From Hofstenia miamia (lineage: Eukaryota; Xenacoelomorpha; Acoela; Hofsteniidae), in contig CABFPE010000208.1 in assembly GCA_900660155.1 (NCBI GenBank), positions 1,019,383 through 1,083,382 of the forward strand: a stretch of 64,000 bases of DNA, in the 5' to 3' direction. Shown in pieces: positions 1 to 11,968 of this stretch. The translations under genes and the position numbers were made by a program. A model generated the notes under the pieces. The model ran no database searches. It was not told where the DNA came from and was given only the letters and a program-made list of their open reading frames with translations. Numbering within the stretch: the stretch's first letter is position 1; every line of letters begins with the position of its first letter.

Positions 1-385
1 ATATATATATATAAATTAAAACGCAATAGTAGGAAGTCCGAACTAGAACATCAGTAAGAATTTTCAAATGTTATCATAGCATGTAGAGAAATGTATGAAG
101 ATTCAAAATATAATCAAATCTAGAATGAAAAATATTATTGAAAAATCGAGTTCAGAAATTTCTAGATCCGCATCTGGTTGTACTTCTATACATGGTATTT
201 ACTGCGCTCTCTCTTTCCTTTGTTTGACAAACTTAGCCACAACATATTTGAAATCTAAATTGAGACGTTTATCTGTGTAAATTAATAATCAGAATATTAT
301 TTTAATACGTTAGAACTAGTTAAAATGCTTTACTGCATCATTACTACATCATTGTAAACTCAATACATAGTCTAAAAAGTATACC

Positions 386-628
386 TTGACAACAACCAAG
401 TTAAATGTTACGTAATGCATTAATTTCGAAACTAGCCCTCAGAATGAATTGAAAACTTGAAAACAAAACATTATTGTTGAATCTGTCTTCTCATAATTTA
501 ACCTTGNTTGACAACAACCAAGTTAAATGTTACGTAATGCATTAATTTCAAAACTAGCCCTCAGAATGAATTGAAAACTTGAAAACAAAACATTATTGTT
601 GAATCTGTCTTCTCATAATTTAACCTTG
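386..628. repeat. Contig-end duplication at a single-N join
   Basis: Bases 386-506 and 508-628 are the same 121-bp sequence, differing at one base I could see (G at about 429, A at about 551), separated by a lone N at 507. This looks like two overlapping contig ends, or two haplotypes, joined without merging. It is not a biological tandem repeat. Confidence 0.85.
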
Positions 629-655
629 ATGCATTTAAAATTTAATGTCTTTCAG

Positions 656-2143
656 GAACCGAATGTTAACTATCAATTATTTATATGCGCCACCACTGTC
701 ATTCCACTAGTGCAATTGATTGATTTAATTACTCCCAATATGCAAGGCTTCTTTTACATATCCCTGTTATCGATTTCCACCGGTTTAAAACCATTGACAG
801 AATTATTAAATGAATCTCGTGCTAACGCAACGAAATTTAGTGTGGAAGATTGCGTTGAGTGGTGTGACATGTTTAACAAAACGATATGCCTCTCTTTTGC
901 TTGGAATTTAAAATCTATGACGTGCTATGCTCTAAGTCTCGAGTTTGATGAAAAAGAAGTCAATTTTAATGAAATTAGCTTTGTGTGGTTGCCAAGAAAC
1001 GATAGCTATTATCGAATTGATATGATCATTAAGGCTGATCTTTATAGATCCTGCAACGTTTCAATGCCTACTGGAATGGCACCAATTAAGGGCATTGAAA
1101 TTTCGTTTGCAGAAAACCCTGCTGTGTACAGGAGCAACTTTTCAAGCTCCGATGGTTTTCCAAAATGGATATCAAACATCTATATTGATAAAACTATTGC
1201 TCAGGAACAATTGGAATCTGTTAAATTTGACCTAATCACTGACATAGAAGAAGTTTGTCCTGGACGAATAATATATTTTGTCGTAAGTCCTGTTCGTTGT
1301 GGAGATGAATTTTGTAAGAAAACGAAATCCATGCTTTATTGCTCAGACACGCAAAGCAAAACACTGAATAAAAACGATGAAGAGCTGTCACATGTATTCT
1401 ACAGCAGAAATCTTATGCAATTGAAGTTTGAGATCTTTGGAGCTGATTCGAATGAATGTGATGTACGCATAAATCAAATATCCTTTTATATTAAACACAA
1501 TGAAGTTTGCACATTTACAGAAACCATTCACCTCACAAGTAATCATGCATATTCCTTTAACAATGTATACTGTTCAATTATGATAATGAAGCAGACGATT
1601 GATGCGATTGCAATCCACGGTGCAAGTTCGGGAATCAAATACTGCATTGATTTTGTAAGAGTGTATGATGAATGGCTAAACTATCAGGCAGAATTCAATT
1701 GCAATCAGGACTGCATTGATCAACTAGATGGAAGTGTACTCATTTTTATATTTCCCAATATACACAGTTTTTCAAATTGTTGTGAAAGTTTTACTTTTGA
1801 AATGAAATATGAAGGCGACCTGAAGTTGAGCTCTATTTCTATTGTGACATATTCAAACGGAACGTATGATCTCATGATTGAAAATGAGGATTCCTACAAA
1901 TCATTTGAAAAAACAATACGAGGGATTTGCCTCGAATACTACTTCATAAAAGAGATTTACATAAGAGGAATCCCTGGTGGAGATGATGTCAGTATATCGT
2001 CTGTAAGTTTGACGAAACCCGACAATTGGAAAATTCTATATGCCCCAGCTTATGATAAAATAAGTGGTGGGTATATTTGGAATGATGATTCTGGTGCACA
2101 TGGACCAAATATTTTAATGAAAAACTTCATGGTCCTCGCCTAA
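656..2143 (+). CDS. Last exon of a PAN/apple-domain-like extracellular protein
   Basis: An open frame of 495 codons ends in TAA at 2143. I start it at 656 because the sequence just before is a good splice acceptor (tgtctttcag) in phase; the frame upstream lies in a duplicated contig end and gives no convincing start. Residues about 60-95 carry Cys66, Cys70, Cys78 and Cys90 in a spacing like a PAN/apple module (FSVEDCVEWC, then CLSFAWNLKSMTC), a fold that binds protein or carbohydrate outside the cell. The remaining 400 residues are rich in paired cysteines and beta-type stretches; segments such as IDAIAIHG...CIDFVRVYD and IKEIYIRG recall PLAT-like sandwich repeats, but this is weak. No transmembrane tail is seen at the C-end. 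Earlier exons, including any signal peptide, must lie left of the window. The family assignment is tentative; that it codes is fairly sure given the long frame in AT-rich DNA. Confidence 0.75.
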   Translation, partial: EPNVNYQLFICATTVIPLVQLIDLITPNMQGFFYISLLSISTGLKPLTELLNESRANATKFSVEDCVEWCDMFNKTICLSFAWNLKSMTCYALSLEFDEKEVNFNEISFVWLPRNDSYYRIDMIIKADLYRSCNVSMPTGMAPIKGIEISFAENPAVYRSNFSSSDGFPKWISNIYIDKTIAQEQLESVKFDLITDIEEVCPGRIIYFVVSPVRCGDEFCKKTKSMLYCSDTQSKTLNKNDEELSHVFYSRNLMQLKFEIFGADSNECDVRINQISFYIKHNEVCTFTETIHLTSNHAYSFNNVYCSIMIMKQTIDAIAIHGASSGIKYCIDFVRVYDEWLNYQAEFNCNQDCIDQLDGSVLIFIFPNIHSFSNCCESFTFEMKYEGDLKLSSISIVTYSNGTYDLMIENEDSYKSFEKTIRGICLEYYFIKEIYIRGIPGGDDVSISSVSLTKPDNWKILYAPAYDKISGGYIWNDDSGAHGPNILMKNFMVLA

Positions 2144-2242
2144 GCTGAAATAGCTTTTTTTATTTTATAATTTATACTCTAATACATGTATATAGTCCAA
2201 TAACTTGATGTTTTAAAAATTTCAGCACAGGCCCTATAAAAT

Positions 2243-2248
2243 AATAAA
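2243..2248 (+). terminator. Polyadenylation signal AATAAA of the apple-domain gene
   Basis: AATAAA lies 100 bp after the stop codon at 2143, in an AT-rich 3' UTR. Its position and strand fit the gene above. No downstream GT-rich element was judged. Confidence 0.5.
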
Positions 2249-2994
2249 CATTTTACACCATTTATTTAAGTCTTTGAAATGCATGGGACAGTTTTCTTAA
2301 AGTTTGCAAGATTGTAAAAACTCAAAACTATTTTCTTTAATTGAATTTCTTTAAATTTCTGAATTATTAACTTTCTATCAAAGTTCAAACGTGTTTTTAT
2401 TGACTGTGCTTGTGAATAAGATTTTGTATTATTGTTTCAACATTTGATTTTGCTAAGTTAGAGAGCTTAAGATTTATATTTTTGCAAATAAATTTGGCTC
2501 CCATGCATACTGCTATACTTAATACATACTAAAACTTCTAACTTGATTCAAGTAAAATAAATACTAAGTGACAATTCATAGGGACGTTTTTTATACAGGA
2601 TTGTCCAATTTATGTAACAAAAATTTCATTACTATCTAAATTTGATTGTACCAGGGAATCAAATTGTGCCAGCAAAGTAGAACTATTGGAAAAGTTCAGG
2701 ACATCATTGAAGTAACATTAGATATTTTGTCATGCAAATTCCATTTGATGAGGTTGTATCAGAATGTAAAAAGTTGTCAGTAGCCCATTTTCACTTTGCA
2801 ATTAATTCTGTTGCATGTTATTTCTTGGGCCGTTATGAATAATTTTTTCAAGGTCATTTTATACAATCGCACTTTGATTTAAACTTAATAATTAGTGCAT
2901 TCTGAGAAAAAATATTTGTAAACCGAACCAATATATTTGAAAAACCTAAATCAATATCAAAACCAAATTTGACATACTACAAACTAGGATAATT

Positions 2995-4205
2995 ATGTCC
3001 AGTTGTCTAATCGAAGATGTGTTACAAACAGTTACCAATTCTAAGGGAAAGTTTACCGACCTTGTAGTTAGCAATTTGTGCAAATTTCTGCAACACTAAA
3101 AGAGGTTTTGTTCACATTTCTGGATTTTGAAACAAACTCAGAAACTAGCTACAACGTTATATTAAAATTTCCCAATAAAGACACCATTTACTATGAATCG
3201 ATGGAGAACGAGAAACCAAGATTTATTCGGGTTTTTTCCCTAGTGCGCAGATGTGGCAGCAAAAGCAATTTGGAAACATCAAGTATGAACTTCCGTTGCC
3301 AAAATGTTTTTATGGAAATAGGACAGAGCATTTTTCGTTATGGAAAATCTCAAAAATCTCGGATTTAGAATTAAAGAATCGTTGCTTAAGGGATTCGATT
3401 ACTCAAAGAGGAAATCTGTGATGGAACAACTGGCAGTGTTTCATACCCTTAGCTATGTATACATGAATAGTTTTAACGACAATGCTGCTTTCTTCAAACA
3501 TATGAATATTTAAAACTAATGACAAGAAAACAATTGAATGAGGATGTTAAGATTACGAACTCAGGGGAGAAAAACCTGATATTACTTGAAGCGTTTCTAA
3601 GCGTTTTGCAAGTCAAATACCCAAGTGAAGCAAAACTGATACAAACAATTCAGAGCGCTATTAAACATATGCCATTTTTGGAAAGACCAGCAATTTCCTG
3701 GTAGAAAATGACGTATTTAACGTACTATGTCACGGAGACCTATAGGGAAACAATATCTTACTGAACAAGGTAGATGGAAATGATCTTATAATAAAATTTG
3801 TGGATCTGCAATTCATAAAATATTGTATTCCCACCGCGGATTTAGTTTACTTTTTCTTGATATCGGCTTCAGAAGATGTATTTTCAAATCAAATGAATGA
3901 ATTGATTTTGCTATACTTTACAACATTTAAAAATATTATTGAAGATTTTCATTGCAGAATTTTGTTTACATTCACGGAGTTGTTAGATTTTGTCCAAGGT
4001 TTGCATTTTTCAGGTTTTATGCGATACGTCCTACATACAAGGTTTACGTTTAGAAAAGAAAAAAAATGATATTGACATAACATCTGAATTAAACGAAGCA
4101 GGCCTGCATGCATTTTTTAAAAAGTGTATTGACTCAATGAAAAAGGTAGACGAAGAATTACTTGACATTGTTTGTTTCGAACAAAGGTTGCACAGAATCT
4201 GAACA
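2995..4205 (+). pseudogene. Ecdysteroid-kinase-like (EcKL/CHK family) pseudogene
   Basis: Short overlapping frames read in order as an EcKL kinase, a family that phosphorylates small hydroxylated substrates such as ecdysteroids. From ATG 2995: an N-terminal piece (MSSCLIEDVLQTVTNSKGK); a lobe with VILKFPNKDTI and a following Glu (about 3150-3210); ELPLPKCFYGNRTEHF; then VMENLKNLGF and the LAVFHTLS helix (about 3340-3470); the catalytic loop CHGDL-stop-GNNILLN near 3729-3765, where the usual Trp codon is TAG; and FVDLQFIKYCIPTADLVYF near 3797-3855 as the DFG-equivalent. The C-end is ...FEQRLHRI before TGA near 4202. At least three frame changes and one in-frame stop break it. It has no introns over 1.2 kb, so it is either a single-exon gene that died or a retrocopy. 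AATAAA near 4297 suits a former gene end. Confidence 0.8.
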
Positions 4206-4541
4206 TCTTTCAATAATGTTCCTCTTAAAAATGAATAGTCAAAATTTTAAATTGCAAATTTCTAGTGCATACATTTTATTTTAGCCCATGCTTCCAAATA
4301 AAATAGTTATTTACGTTATTCCTTTGTGTCTGTGTTTACACCGATGAATGTTGGAAATAAATTGATAATTTTTTACTAGTCTTCCCTGTGCATCTTTAAA
4401 AGTACTAAGCTGCTTTGTCAATAATTTCGAATAATTCTCTCCAGGCCTATTATGAAATTTGATGCATCAATTGGTGAATGTGCTACCAATTAATAAACAT
4501 TTGGTAAACATTATTCATGTTCGGGGAGAACTTGACAGTAT

Positions 4542-4790
4542 TTGATAATTTTCAATGAAAATGTTGATTCTCCTAAAAATAACTTACTTTCAAGTGTTCA
4601 GAAAATTACATCTAAAGCAAAGGCTAACCTGTTTTTTATAGATGAACCACAAAAGCCCTATTTATTCACCCAGCTTGTAAATCAGAACTGGTGTTGCAGT
4701 GATCTTAGGAAAAGAGCCTTCTTTTCCCTGTGGTGCACACAATTTTTGAATATTCCTCATTTATTAGTGACCTACGAGGCGAGGTCTTAA
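4542..4790 (+). CDS. Short unrecognised ORF after the EcKL pseudogene
   Basis: An 82-codon frame (NVDSPKNNLLSSVQKITS...LFTQLVNQNWCCSDLRKRAF...) has amino-acid composition less AT-driven than nearby noise ORFs, with Trp and Cys residues and charged stretches. No good start codon context and no known motif were seen. It could be an exon, a pseudogene fragment or chance. I give it low weight. Confidence 0.2.
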   Translation: MIIFNENVDSPKNNLLSSVQKITSKAKANLFFIDEPQKPYLFTQLVNQNWCCSDLRKRAFFSLWCTQFLNIPHLLVTYEARS

Positions 4791-4799
4791 ATGTGATTT

Positions 4800-6045
4800 C
4801 TTCAGTAAAGTTTATTGATTCGCTTTGGCTATTTACAAATTTTGAATGATTTTGCACCAAGTATAAATGTATAAGCTTTTTACAAAACTATTAAAAGTCC
4901 ACACTAAAGGCAATGCTATAAATTGCAAATAAAGCTACTATAGTAGTAAACATAGAACATACTCATTAACATAACACTTACATACCAACACATCACATAA
5001 AAATCAACTTTTACAAATCAAGTAATTTCATTTTGATATATTTGATTTTAAGAAAGTATTTTCAACATTATGTTAATGGTGTTGTTAAATAAAAATAATA
5101 TAATGTTCAAATTGTTTGTGATTCGCCATTGAACTCATCAATCACGCTCATCCTAATTTTGCTGTGCCTATTAAAATAAAGTTACGGCAGTCGTGAACAT
5201 CCACGCCTGGGTAAAATTCTAATTACACCCAATATAATAGCAAATATTTAATCAATTTGACTTGATCCCTGACAGCGTCTTGTGATTTTTTTTGTTGTTT
5301 GTTGTTCCCCGCCATGGGCCAGCCGGGCGGGACCATGGCCAGCAAAAATAACTATACTTCAAAACTCGAATATGCGGATCCTGCCGTAGCGTACTCAATA
5401 TATTTGACAAAATACTGTCTATTATTAGGATTAAAACTTATTAGTAAGAAATTGGCCCTCAAATATTAGCTTAGTGTAAGGATATGTTCTCAGTATCGAA
5501 TTTTATCATCTGTCAGGAAATCGGTGATAAATAAATCGCAAAATATTTGTGCGCATGTCAATACCGTTTTCAAAATTGAAGTTATTGAATTACTGTGTCC
5601 ACTTGCTATCTTAAACTGTAAGCGAAAAGAGCTTTTCGATAATACTTTTTCAAACAAAGATATTTGTACATTTAAAAACAGCGTTTCATGGATACCTGTA
5701 TACTAATGCAATTGTGATAATGCAAAGAATTTTGTAAAATCCATTTTAGTTTACCCGCCTTTTTCCATTTTTTAAATTCTAAATCGCAAATTTGTAAGTA
5801 AATCTGCAGTATATCATTCTTAACAGCACATTATATTCTGAAATCATCTGTAGGAAGCACAAAAATAGCATTTGTTGAAATTGGTTGTAATCAACAGCTT
5901 GAAAATATGTGCCAAGATTAGTCCTTTCAAATACCATAGTTTACGAACGTTGCTATTTGAAGCAGACAAGTATAGAGACAAATAAGTTTGGAATATTTCT
6001 GCACATATCAAGAAACTGTCCAATGTTTTTTGTTGTTTCTATAAG
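4800..6045. other. Intergenic, mostly featureless AT-rich DNA
   Basis: I see no gene. The one standout is a GC-rich patch at about 5305-5345 in which GCCATGG and CCATGGC flank a GGCGGG core, able to form a short hairpin. Confidence 0.5.
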
Positions 6046-6048
6046 GGG

Positions 6049-6092
<44 letters not shown>
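6046..6092. repeat. (GA)n microsatellite
   Basis: Almost pure GA dinucleotide repeat of about 47 bp with one interruption (gacaga). A matching CT-rich run occurs at 37610-37624. Confidence 0.95.
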
Positions 6093-6097
<5 letters not shown>

Positions 6098-6289
6098 ATT
6101 CTTTAGGAGTCAAATTATGTAGCATATGATCTTGATAAAAGATTTCACTAAATGACATAGATAGATGAAGACGACGAAACTTCAACTGTATAACACCTAT
6201 TATGAGTCAAACATGATTTTCCAACCGCGATTTATAATCATTTGAAGTTGATGATCGATGAAGTCTGGTAAAAAAGCAAACACTGGACA

Positions 6290-6800
6290 TGCATAATCAA
6301 ATAAAGAAATGATTATTGATTCGAAGACTTTCACTTTCTTCCTTGGAAATGTATGTTCCATTTTTGACTGGTATAATAGCGGTTAAATTATCAGTAAGTT
6401 TAACAAGGAGTTTCAAGTTACAAGTATGAAGAAGAGACGATGTGATAAATATGAACAAAAGCCGACCAATGACAGAACCTTGAGGCACATTACGGTTGAT
6501 ATCATGGGATAAAGTCGTACACGAAATTTGTGATAATATGTATAGTTTTTACAATTTGATAAAACCAAGCGAGACATTTAGATCATAGAAGCGATGAAGC
6601 AATTTATTATAGAATACCCTATCAAATCAAGGAACTGCGTCAATGCTGCTTCAACATCGTTTGCATCTAACAGTCTAGTTACACAATCTAACATGTGGAT
6701 TAAAGCAAGAGTACAAGACGTGTGTGATTCGTATACATATTGCGTTTTTCACCACGTATTGCAGAATTTCCCTTCTAATACACCTTAAAACAAATTTTTC
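6290..6800 (-). mobile_element. LINE reverse-transcriptase fragment
   Basis: The minus strand reads as the middle of a non-LTR reverse transcriptase. From high to low coordinates: an ALIHMLDCVTRLLDAN...FLDLIGYSI stretch aligning with the usual ST..AL...LDLsKAFD region (about 6760-6600), then NVPQGSVIGRLLF (about 6495-6450), the family's GVPQGSVLGPLLF motif, then LVKLTDNLTAIIPVK in place of the F/YADDt box (about 6420-6360). The frame is broken and the YADD aspartates are not intact. Both 5' and 3' parts of the element are missing. The clade is uncertain; CR1, Jockey or I-like LINEs share these motifs. Confidence 0.6.
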
Positions 6801-7074
6801 CAGTATCTGTTCTGAGTAGTAGAGATGTCGGTCATAAGTCATTTATTGTTGGATGAGCAACTTTTGGGACAGGAATAGTTTACTTTCTGCTTTTTTTAAC
6901 AAATACTATTGATAATTCTCAACAATTATATATGACAATACCCAATGACACTACATCTTAGAAAAAATTTGAAATTGAGAATAGGACTAAGTTTCAAGAG
7001 ATAGGCCAATATTTCTACTACCGCAAAATTGGGATTGCTGCCAACTTTTGGCAATTAATCCTGCTATTTATGTG

Positions 7075-7112
7075 CATATATATATATATATATACATGTA
7101 TATATATATGTA
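7075..7112. repeat. (TA)n microsatellite
   Basis: AT/TA dinucleotide run with a few GTATAT interruptions. Similar runs occur at about 8205-8232, 11922-11966, 34440-34497, 35741-35759 and 63896-63922. Confidence 0.9.
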
Positions 7113-8201
7113 TATGCATGGCTTTGTACTACGAGAAAGTGTAAAATGCGATTCTGAAGTGTACAAGAATAACTTGCTGACAAATTTCCATAACACATAG
7201 CTATTGTGGCTCTTCCTGCTACCTTAATTTTTTGCATTGAGAAAGTAATCTACACACTTCGTTTTAATGTTTTTTGTTTAAATATCAAAACTTAAAATGA
7301 AAAAATATATTGTACAATTTTTTTGTACAAAGCGATTCTATTTGACCAAATATATTTATATAATTACTATAATTATATTTCCAGAACGGAAAAAATTGCA
7401 AGATTTTTTAGAACACTATTTTGCTGTATTTGTGCATTATGATTAAGTGCATGGAAGTTATTTTCATTTAAAATATTGTTTTATACCAGAATGATGTTAC
7501 TTTCATAGTGAAAGTGTTTATTTATTTAAGCGTTTTAGTTGAATTTCAATATTGATATTTATTTCATTAAATAGCAGGACAAAACATTTCCAAGCATACT
7601 AGAGTAAAAAACTACTACGTGCATTAACAACATATATTAGAGCTTTTTTTAATCAACTATACCAGCAACAACGTTTTCCATGTGGATTCATTCTACGCAA
7701 AGTACACATGCCTCATTTGCTGCCGACTGATCCTAAGGCATACAAAAAGCATATATGTAAGTCCATGCTCGTATATATTCATATTTAGAACATAAACCAG
7801 TCATCAATAAATTACTTACGTGATACATGATTGTCAATTGTACTGAAACAAAAAAAATAGGCTATATATATATACGTATTATAGGCCTACTATGATCCAT
7901 GTTTGCATATAAAATAAAAACCAATAATGTAAACATAAAATATTATTTATAAAAAAATATTCGAAAACCTTTACAAACTCCATAAAAATTGTAGAAACTC
8001 TTTAAAACTCTAGAAGGTAAAATCTGAGTAAAGAAGTCAAATTCAAAATCGTGTGACATAGAAATTCATCATCTTCTGCAGTAAGTCCAACCATACTGCT
8101 ATTGAATCTCCTCCACAATATCACAATACAAAGCCTGCTTTCTGCCTTGAAGTTAATCTAAGACTCTCTACTAGTATCCAGAGCCGTGAGAACCCGATTA
8201 T

Positions 8202-8237
<36 letters not shown>

Positions 8238-9120
8238 CGCATATTATCTGAATGTGACGCCAATTTTAAGAATCGATTTCGATTTTTTTACATCACCTTC
8301 AGTTTACAAAATATGCGGTAAGTAAATTTACAATCCACTACACTACATATTAAATCATCTCATTACATACACATAACATATATTTAAAGTCATCATTATT
8401 TGTGTTGATTTATTAATTTACGCTTTGCTATTTCTTTATAAATATTGTTTCCTTACAATCTTTGGTTGTTCTGTTTTTTATAAAATTTTAAATTAATCTC
8501 CCTTAGTTTGAAGGTAATGGGCAAACATTTTTGAATATAGATGACCTCTTCAATGTTTGTTAGATTTTGTTATCAGATGTCGTTTAGTGGAAATTTATTG
8601 CTATTATTAGTTCAAAAGTTTCACTCTTTAAAGATTTAAAACGTTTAAAAGTATTGGCTTTTTGACATAAACCTGCTCTTATAAATATTTAAAAACGATC
8701 TGTCACCTCACAAATAATGCATTGCTCAAATATATGATTGAAAATCCTTGCTTAATGTATATTTCAACAAATGAGTGTATGCTATTTTTGCCTCATCAAA
8801 TCATTGCCAGCAAAGTATTAATTCAGATACGCTCATCATAGTGTAGGGTAAAAGGGGGGTATTCCGGCGGAGTTTTATGGAAATGCTCATTCCTAAATTT
8901 TAACTTTTAGCAGCAATGCAAATTTTTTATGGAATTTACCCCTCATGTACTCATTTAACAAAAAAAGTATAAGAGATATAACTCGTAAACAATGATTTAA
9001 TGATTGCTTAAAAAATTCTTGTTTTGTGGGTAGAAACCGCGGATGGTAGCGTAAATCGGATTAATTTTTTAAAGAGGCTGTCTTCCACTGAGTAAAATTC
9101 TTGTAGTTATAGAAAGTCAT
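7113..9120. other. Intergenic AT-rich stretch with no gene seen
   Basis: I read no conserved protein motif on either strand. It holds short AT microsatellites (7870-7880, 8205-8232) and A/T homopolymer runs only. Confidence 0.5.
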
Positions 9121-9123
9121 TCT

Positions 9124-9713
9124 TAACTTAACCCTCGACGAGCCACAACTTTTTTCTTTTGTCTGGAACATATGTCAGACCAGTTTCGTCGCAATTGTAT
9201 ATCAGTTCAGGAATATTAACAATACCACGCCTGTCAATAATTTTCTCCAAAACAAGGAAGTATTTGTTGATACATTTCTCATTGAGTACTGTAGATACAT
9301 AGTTGATCATTTCATTGTTAAAAAGAATTGCACCAATCTTTACTAGTTGACTGAAAATTGTGCCAAGTTCTTAGAATTGGCTTAAGTAGCAAATTTCTAA
9401 CACTTAGCTTCTTGGGGAAGTTAACTACTAACTCTCTTGTCAAATACTGTTAATGGAACAAATTTGTCTGACATGAAGAGAATTCGCTTTACAAGCTTTT
9501 CTTCTTCTTCCACTGTAAAATCGTCGTTGAACCAACCTTTTGTGTATTTGAGTTATAAACATGCCGCATTAAGGTAGTTTCTGCAAAAACCATAATACTT
9601 CACGGAGTCTCGTAGGGTAAATCTCTACTCAAAACTGCGGTTACAGCTTTCTTAGACATACTTCTCCCATATGAACCGGGATCCGTTTTTTTATATTTGC
9701 ATGGAATATTTTT
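9124..9713 (-). mobile_element. pogo/Tigger-like (CENP-B/DDE_1) transposase remnant
   Basis: Read on the minus strand, frames give an N-terminal DNA-binding region (KKTDPGSYGRSMSKKAVTAV, near 9700-9640), then FAETTLMRHVYN, then TVEEEEKLVKRILFMSDKF (the CENP-B-type helix-turn-helix part, about 9520-9460), TSKDWCNSF, and the start of the catalytic core, IPELIYNCDETGLTYV (about 9215-9160). The Asp of NCDETGL is the expected first catalytic Asp of the DDE_1 domain. The core breaks off just after (KRKKLWLVEG), so the other two acidic residues are absent. Several stops and frame changes separate the blocks. It ends beside the retroelement fossil upstream on the same strand. No terminal inverted repeats or TA duplication were found. 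Confidence 0.7.
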
Positions 9714-11101
9714 TAACACCATTTAATAATTTCATTAAATTTAATGCCCTAGAATGTACAAACTGACAATGCAGTTTGTATAAAAATTTTATGCTTTCCT
9801 TTTCATCAACTGGCAGTGAATACGTTGATAACAAAGCAATATTATCTGATGTAGTAGGTATCGGCATATCATTTGCATCAATGAGATCTATCATGTAATG
9901 ACCAGATCTTGTAGTTTTCAATTTCACATCTCGACCAAACACATTAACAGAATCGGAGCCAGTATCAATTTTCATGCATGCGCGTTTCATTGATGATTTA
10001 CTTATATATAAGTAGTGGTAAACCACTATCAATAACAATGGTTGTAATAGTTCCATTAACACCAGCCATTGAAGTAGGTAATGGATGAAGCCTTACCAAA
10101 ATTGCCAAATGTTATAATAGATAATGTATACTCTTTCTTTACATAGTTTAACCATATTTTAACTCAATGATTTCAAGAATATTTGTGACCATCTCTTACA
10201 CCAAACTGTCGCTGTGCAGACTGTATCAAGAATACCATGATTTAATGCATTTTTAGTAATAACGGCAGATCACTACACAGTGCAAATGAAATAAGGTTCT
10301 CTTCAGTTTCTGTGGAAATAGGTGAATCATGTTCATGATTTTCTCGGCTAATTAGACTAGTTTGATGCTGCCTATGTTGACAATATTTTGCCCAGTGATA
10401 TATTACGAACATATTTTGTTGGCTAGCCATCTCTACCCAAAGGATTGATTTGATTCTTATTTCTCACTCCATGAAGAAAGGAATGAGTAACACCACGAGG
10501 CCTTCTTTAACGTGTATGTGACGTCTGCATATATAATGCATTTTCCTGTTTAACAACTACATTGCCTAATGACAATCAATTGATTGTATTCCAAAAATAC
10601 TTTACATTGACATCTTTATTGAGGTTAATGTTAAGTTTGTTGTAGAGGAAAGTACCAATTGTTTATCTTTCACTGGTAAATTCGCCTTTTCAAGTAATTC
10701 GCATGCAAGAATGTTATCCGGGAGCTCCATTTTGTATCATTTCATTCTGCTATACACGTAAATTCTTTCAAACTCAGTTATGTAATCTGTAATGTTTGCA
10801 TTTACCTTTCGTCGGAATTCAGCATACTTCTTATAGGCTGCATACGAATTATCAATTGTTCCCCTTTGAAACTAGTAGCTGAGATTTTTATGTAAGTTCT
10901 TGATACCATCAGCAACATCCAATTCACTTTTATGTATTTGAAGAACAACAGATTTATGTTTGCCAGATAAACTGAGTGCAAGAACAAAGACTCGCTTTTG
11001 GGATCCAAATCAGTGATTCTCTCCCAAAACTCTACTTCAACAAGCCACAAGTTATAATATTTTTCTTCATCTAATTTTGGGGATGATTTAAAATTTTGCA
11101 T
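9714..11101 (-). mobile_element. Broken LTR-type retroelement (gag / zinc knuckle / protease-like parts)
   Basis: On the minus strand, in the expected order, lie a gag-like segment (about 11100-10800, PKLDEEKYYNLWLVEVEFWE), a zinc-knuckle-like segment (about 10430-10240, YHWAKYCQHRQ) and a segment with a DTGSD protease-like site and an LHxQFxHs motif as found before retroviral-type integrases (about 10062-9691). These parts place it with LTR-retrotransposon kin (Ty3-like or related). It is a fossil: only part of the coding region remains, no LTRs were seen, and it has several breaks. A pogo-like fragment abuts its downstream end. Confidence 0.6.
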
Positions 11102-11304
11102 TTGTCATCAACCTGCTACTATTTAAATTTGAAAAACCATATAAAAATAAACTATATTCGAGTAGTTATAAAATACAAATGACATAATTTTTAACAGGTA
11201 CAAGCTAAAGCAACAGGACGTCACGCGATTAACAATAATTACTTAAAACAGAACTAACATTTGCAACTGACCAGAATCTAAATGTTAAGGGATTGGCGTA
11301 AAAC

Positions 11305-11720
11305 TTGGATGGACTAAAACACTCAAATCAACAGTATGGTTTTATATCGATACCGGCATACCAGACTAAATTGAAAGCAACCGTCTCAAAAATCGAAACA
11401 CTGAAAAGGAGAGAGCAGTTTGCAACTCAATACACAAGTCATCTCTTGACGTTATGTTCTTCGAATCACCTCAAGCCAAAGTTGCTAAATGTGACTGCCG
11501 AAATCAACCAATTTGATCGGATTAAATCACTAAACGTTGCTATCCTTTTATTGGCGTGGACTTGTTCAATTCCTCGTTCTAAGAAAAATTGCCAAGTATG
11601 TCCTAGCAATACCAGTGTAGTCAGCAATCATTGAGCGACTCTTTAGCATTGGCGGGTTAATCATTAATAACAACATGAGAAAGAGTTCTCCCCAACAAAG
11701 TTAAAAGCTGTTTGTACTTA
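11305..11720 (+). mobile_element. hAT transposase C-terminal remnant
   Basis: Plus-strand frames end with YVLAIPV-stop-SAIIERLFSIGGLIINNN (about 11596-11675), the hAT dimerisation motif (normally LAIPasSA..ERvFS.gG). Upstream, 11305-11634 is open and gives a plausible preceding hAT segment (KATVSKIETLKRREQFA...). One in-frame stop and at least one frame change break it. A distal GC-rich patch near 12050-12100, ending in acaagcctggcaa, may be its 3' end because the same end occurs at 13660-13678 beside another hAT remnant. Confidence 0.65.
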
Positions 11721-11921
11721 AGGTATTTCCTAAAATACCGAACAATTATTAGCAAGTTAGTAATAGACGATTTTATTGAAAGTGAAAGTACTGAGAATCT
11801 TGATTATTTGTCAGAAGACAGTGATGATGAATAAAATGTGTGTGGTTATTGATTTGCACATTTTAATTAATTATTTATTTTCTTGTTTATAGTTTGTTGT
11901 TAGCTCACGTATATATCACGT

Positions 11922-11928
11922 GTATATA

Positions 11929-11966
<38 letters not shown>
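11922..11966. repeat. (TA)n microsatellite
   Basis: About 45 bp of TA repeats with short GTATA interruptions; the longest clean run is 11937-11966. Confidence 0.9.

Positions 11967-11968
<2 letters not shown>

Noticed and set aside
386-628. Biological tandem duplication before the apple-domain exon
   Set aside because: The two near-identical copies meet exactly at a single N, as at other joins in this scaffold.
5305-5345. GC-rich GCCATGG...CCATGGC patch as a regulatory island
   Set aside because: Too short and isolated; it is more likely a remnant transposon end or chance.
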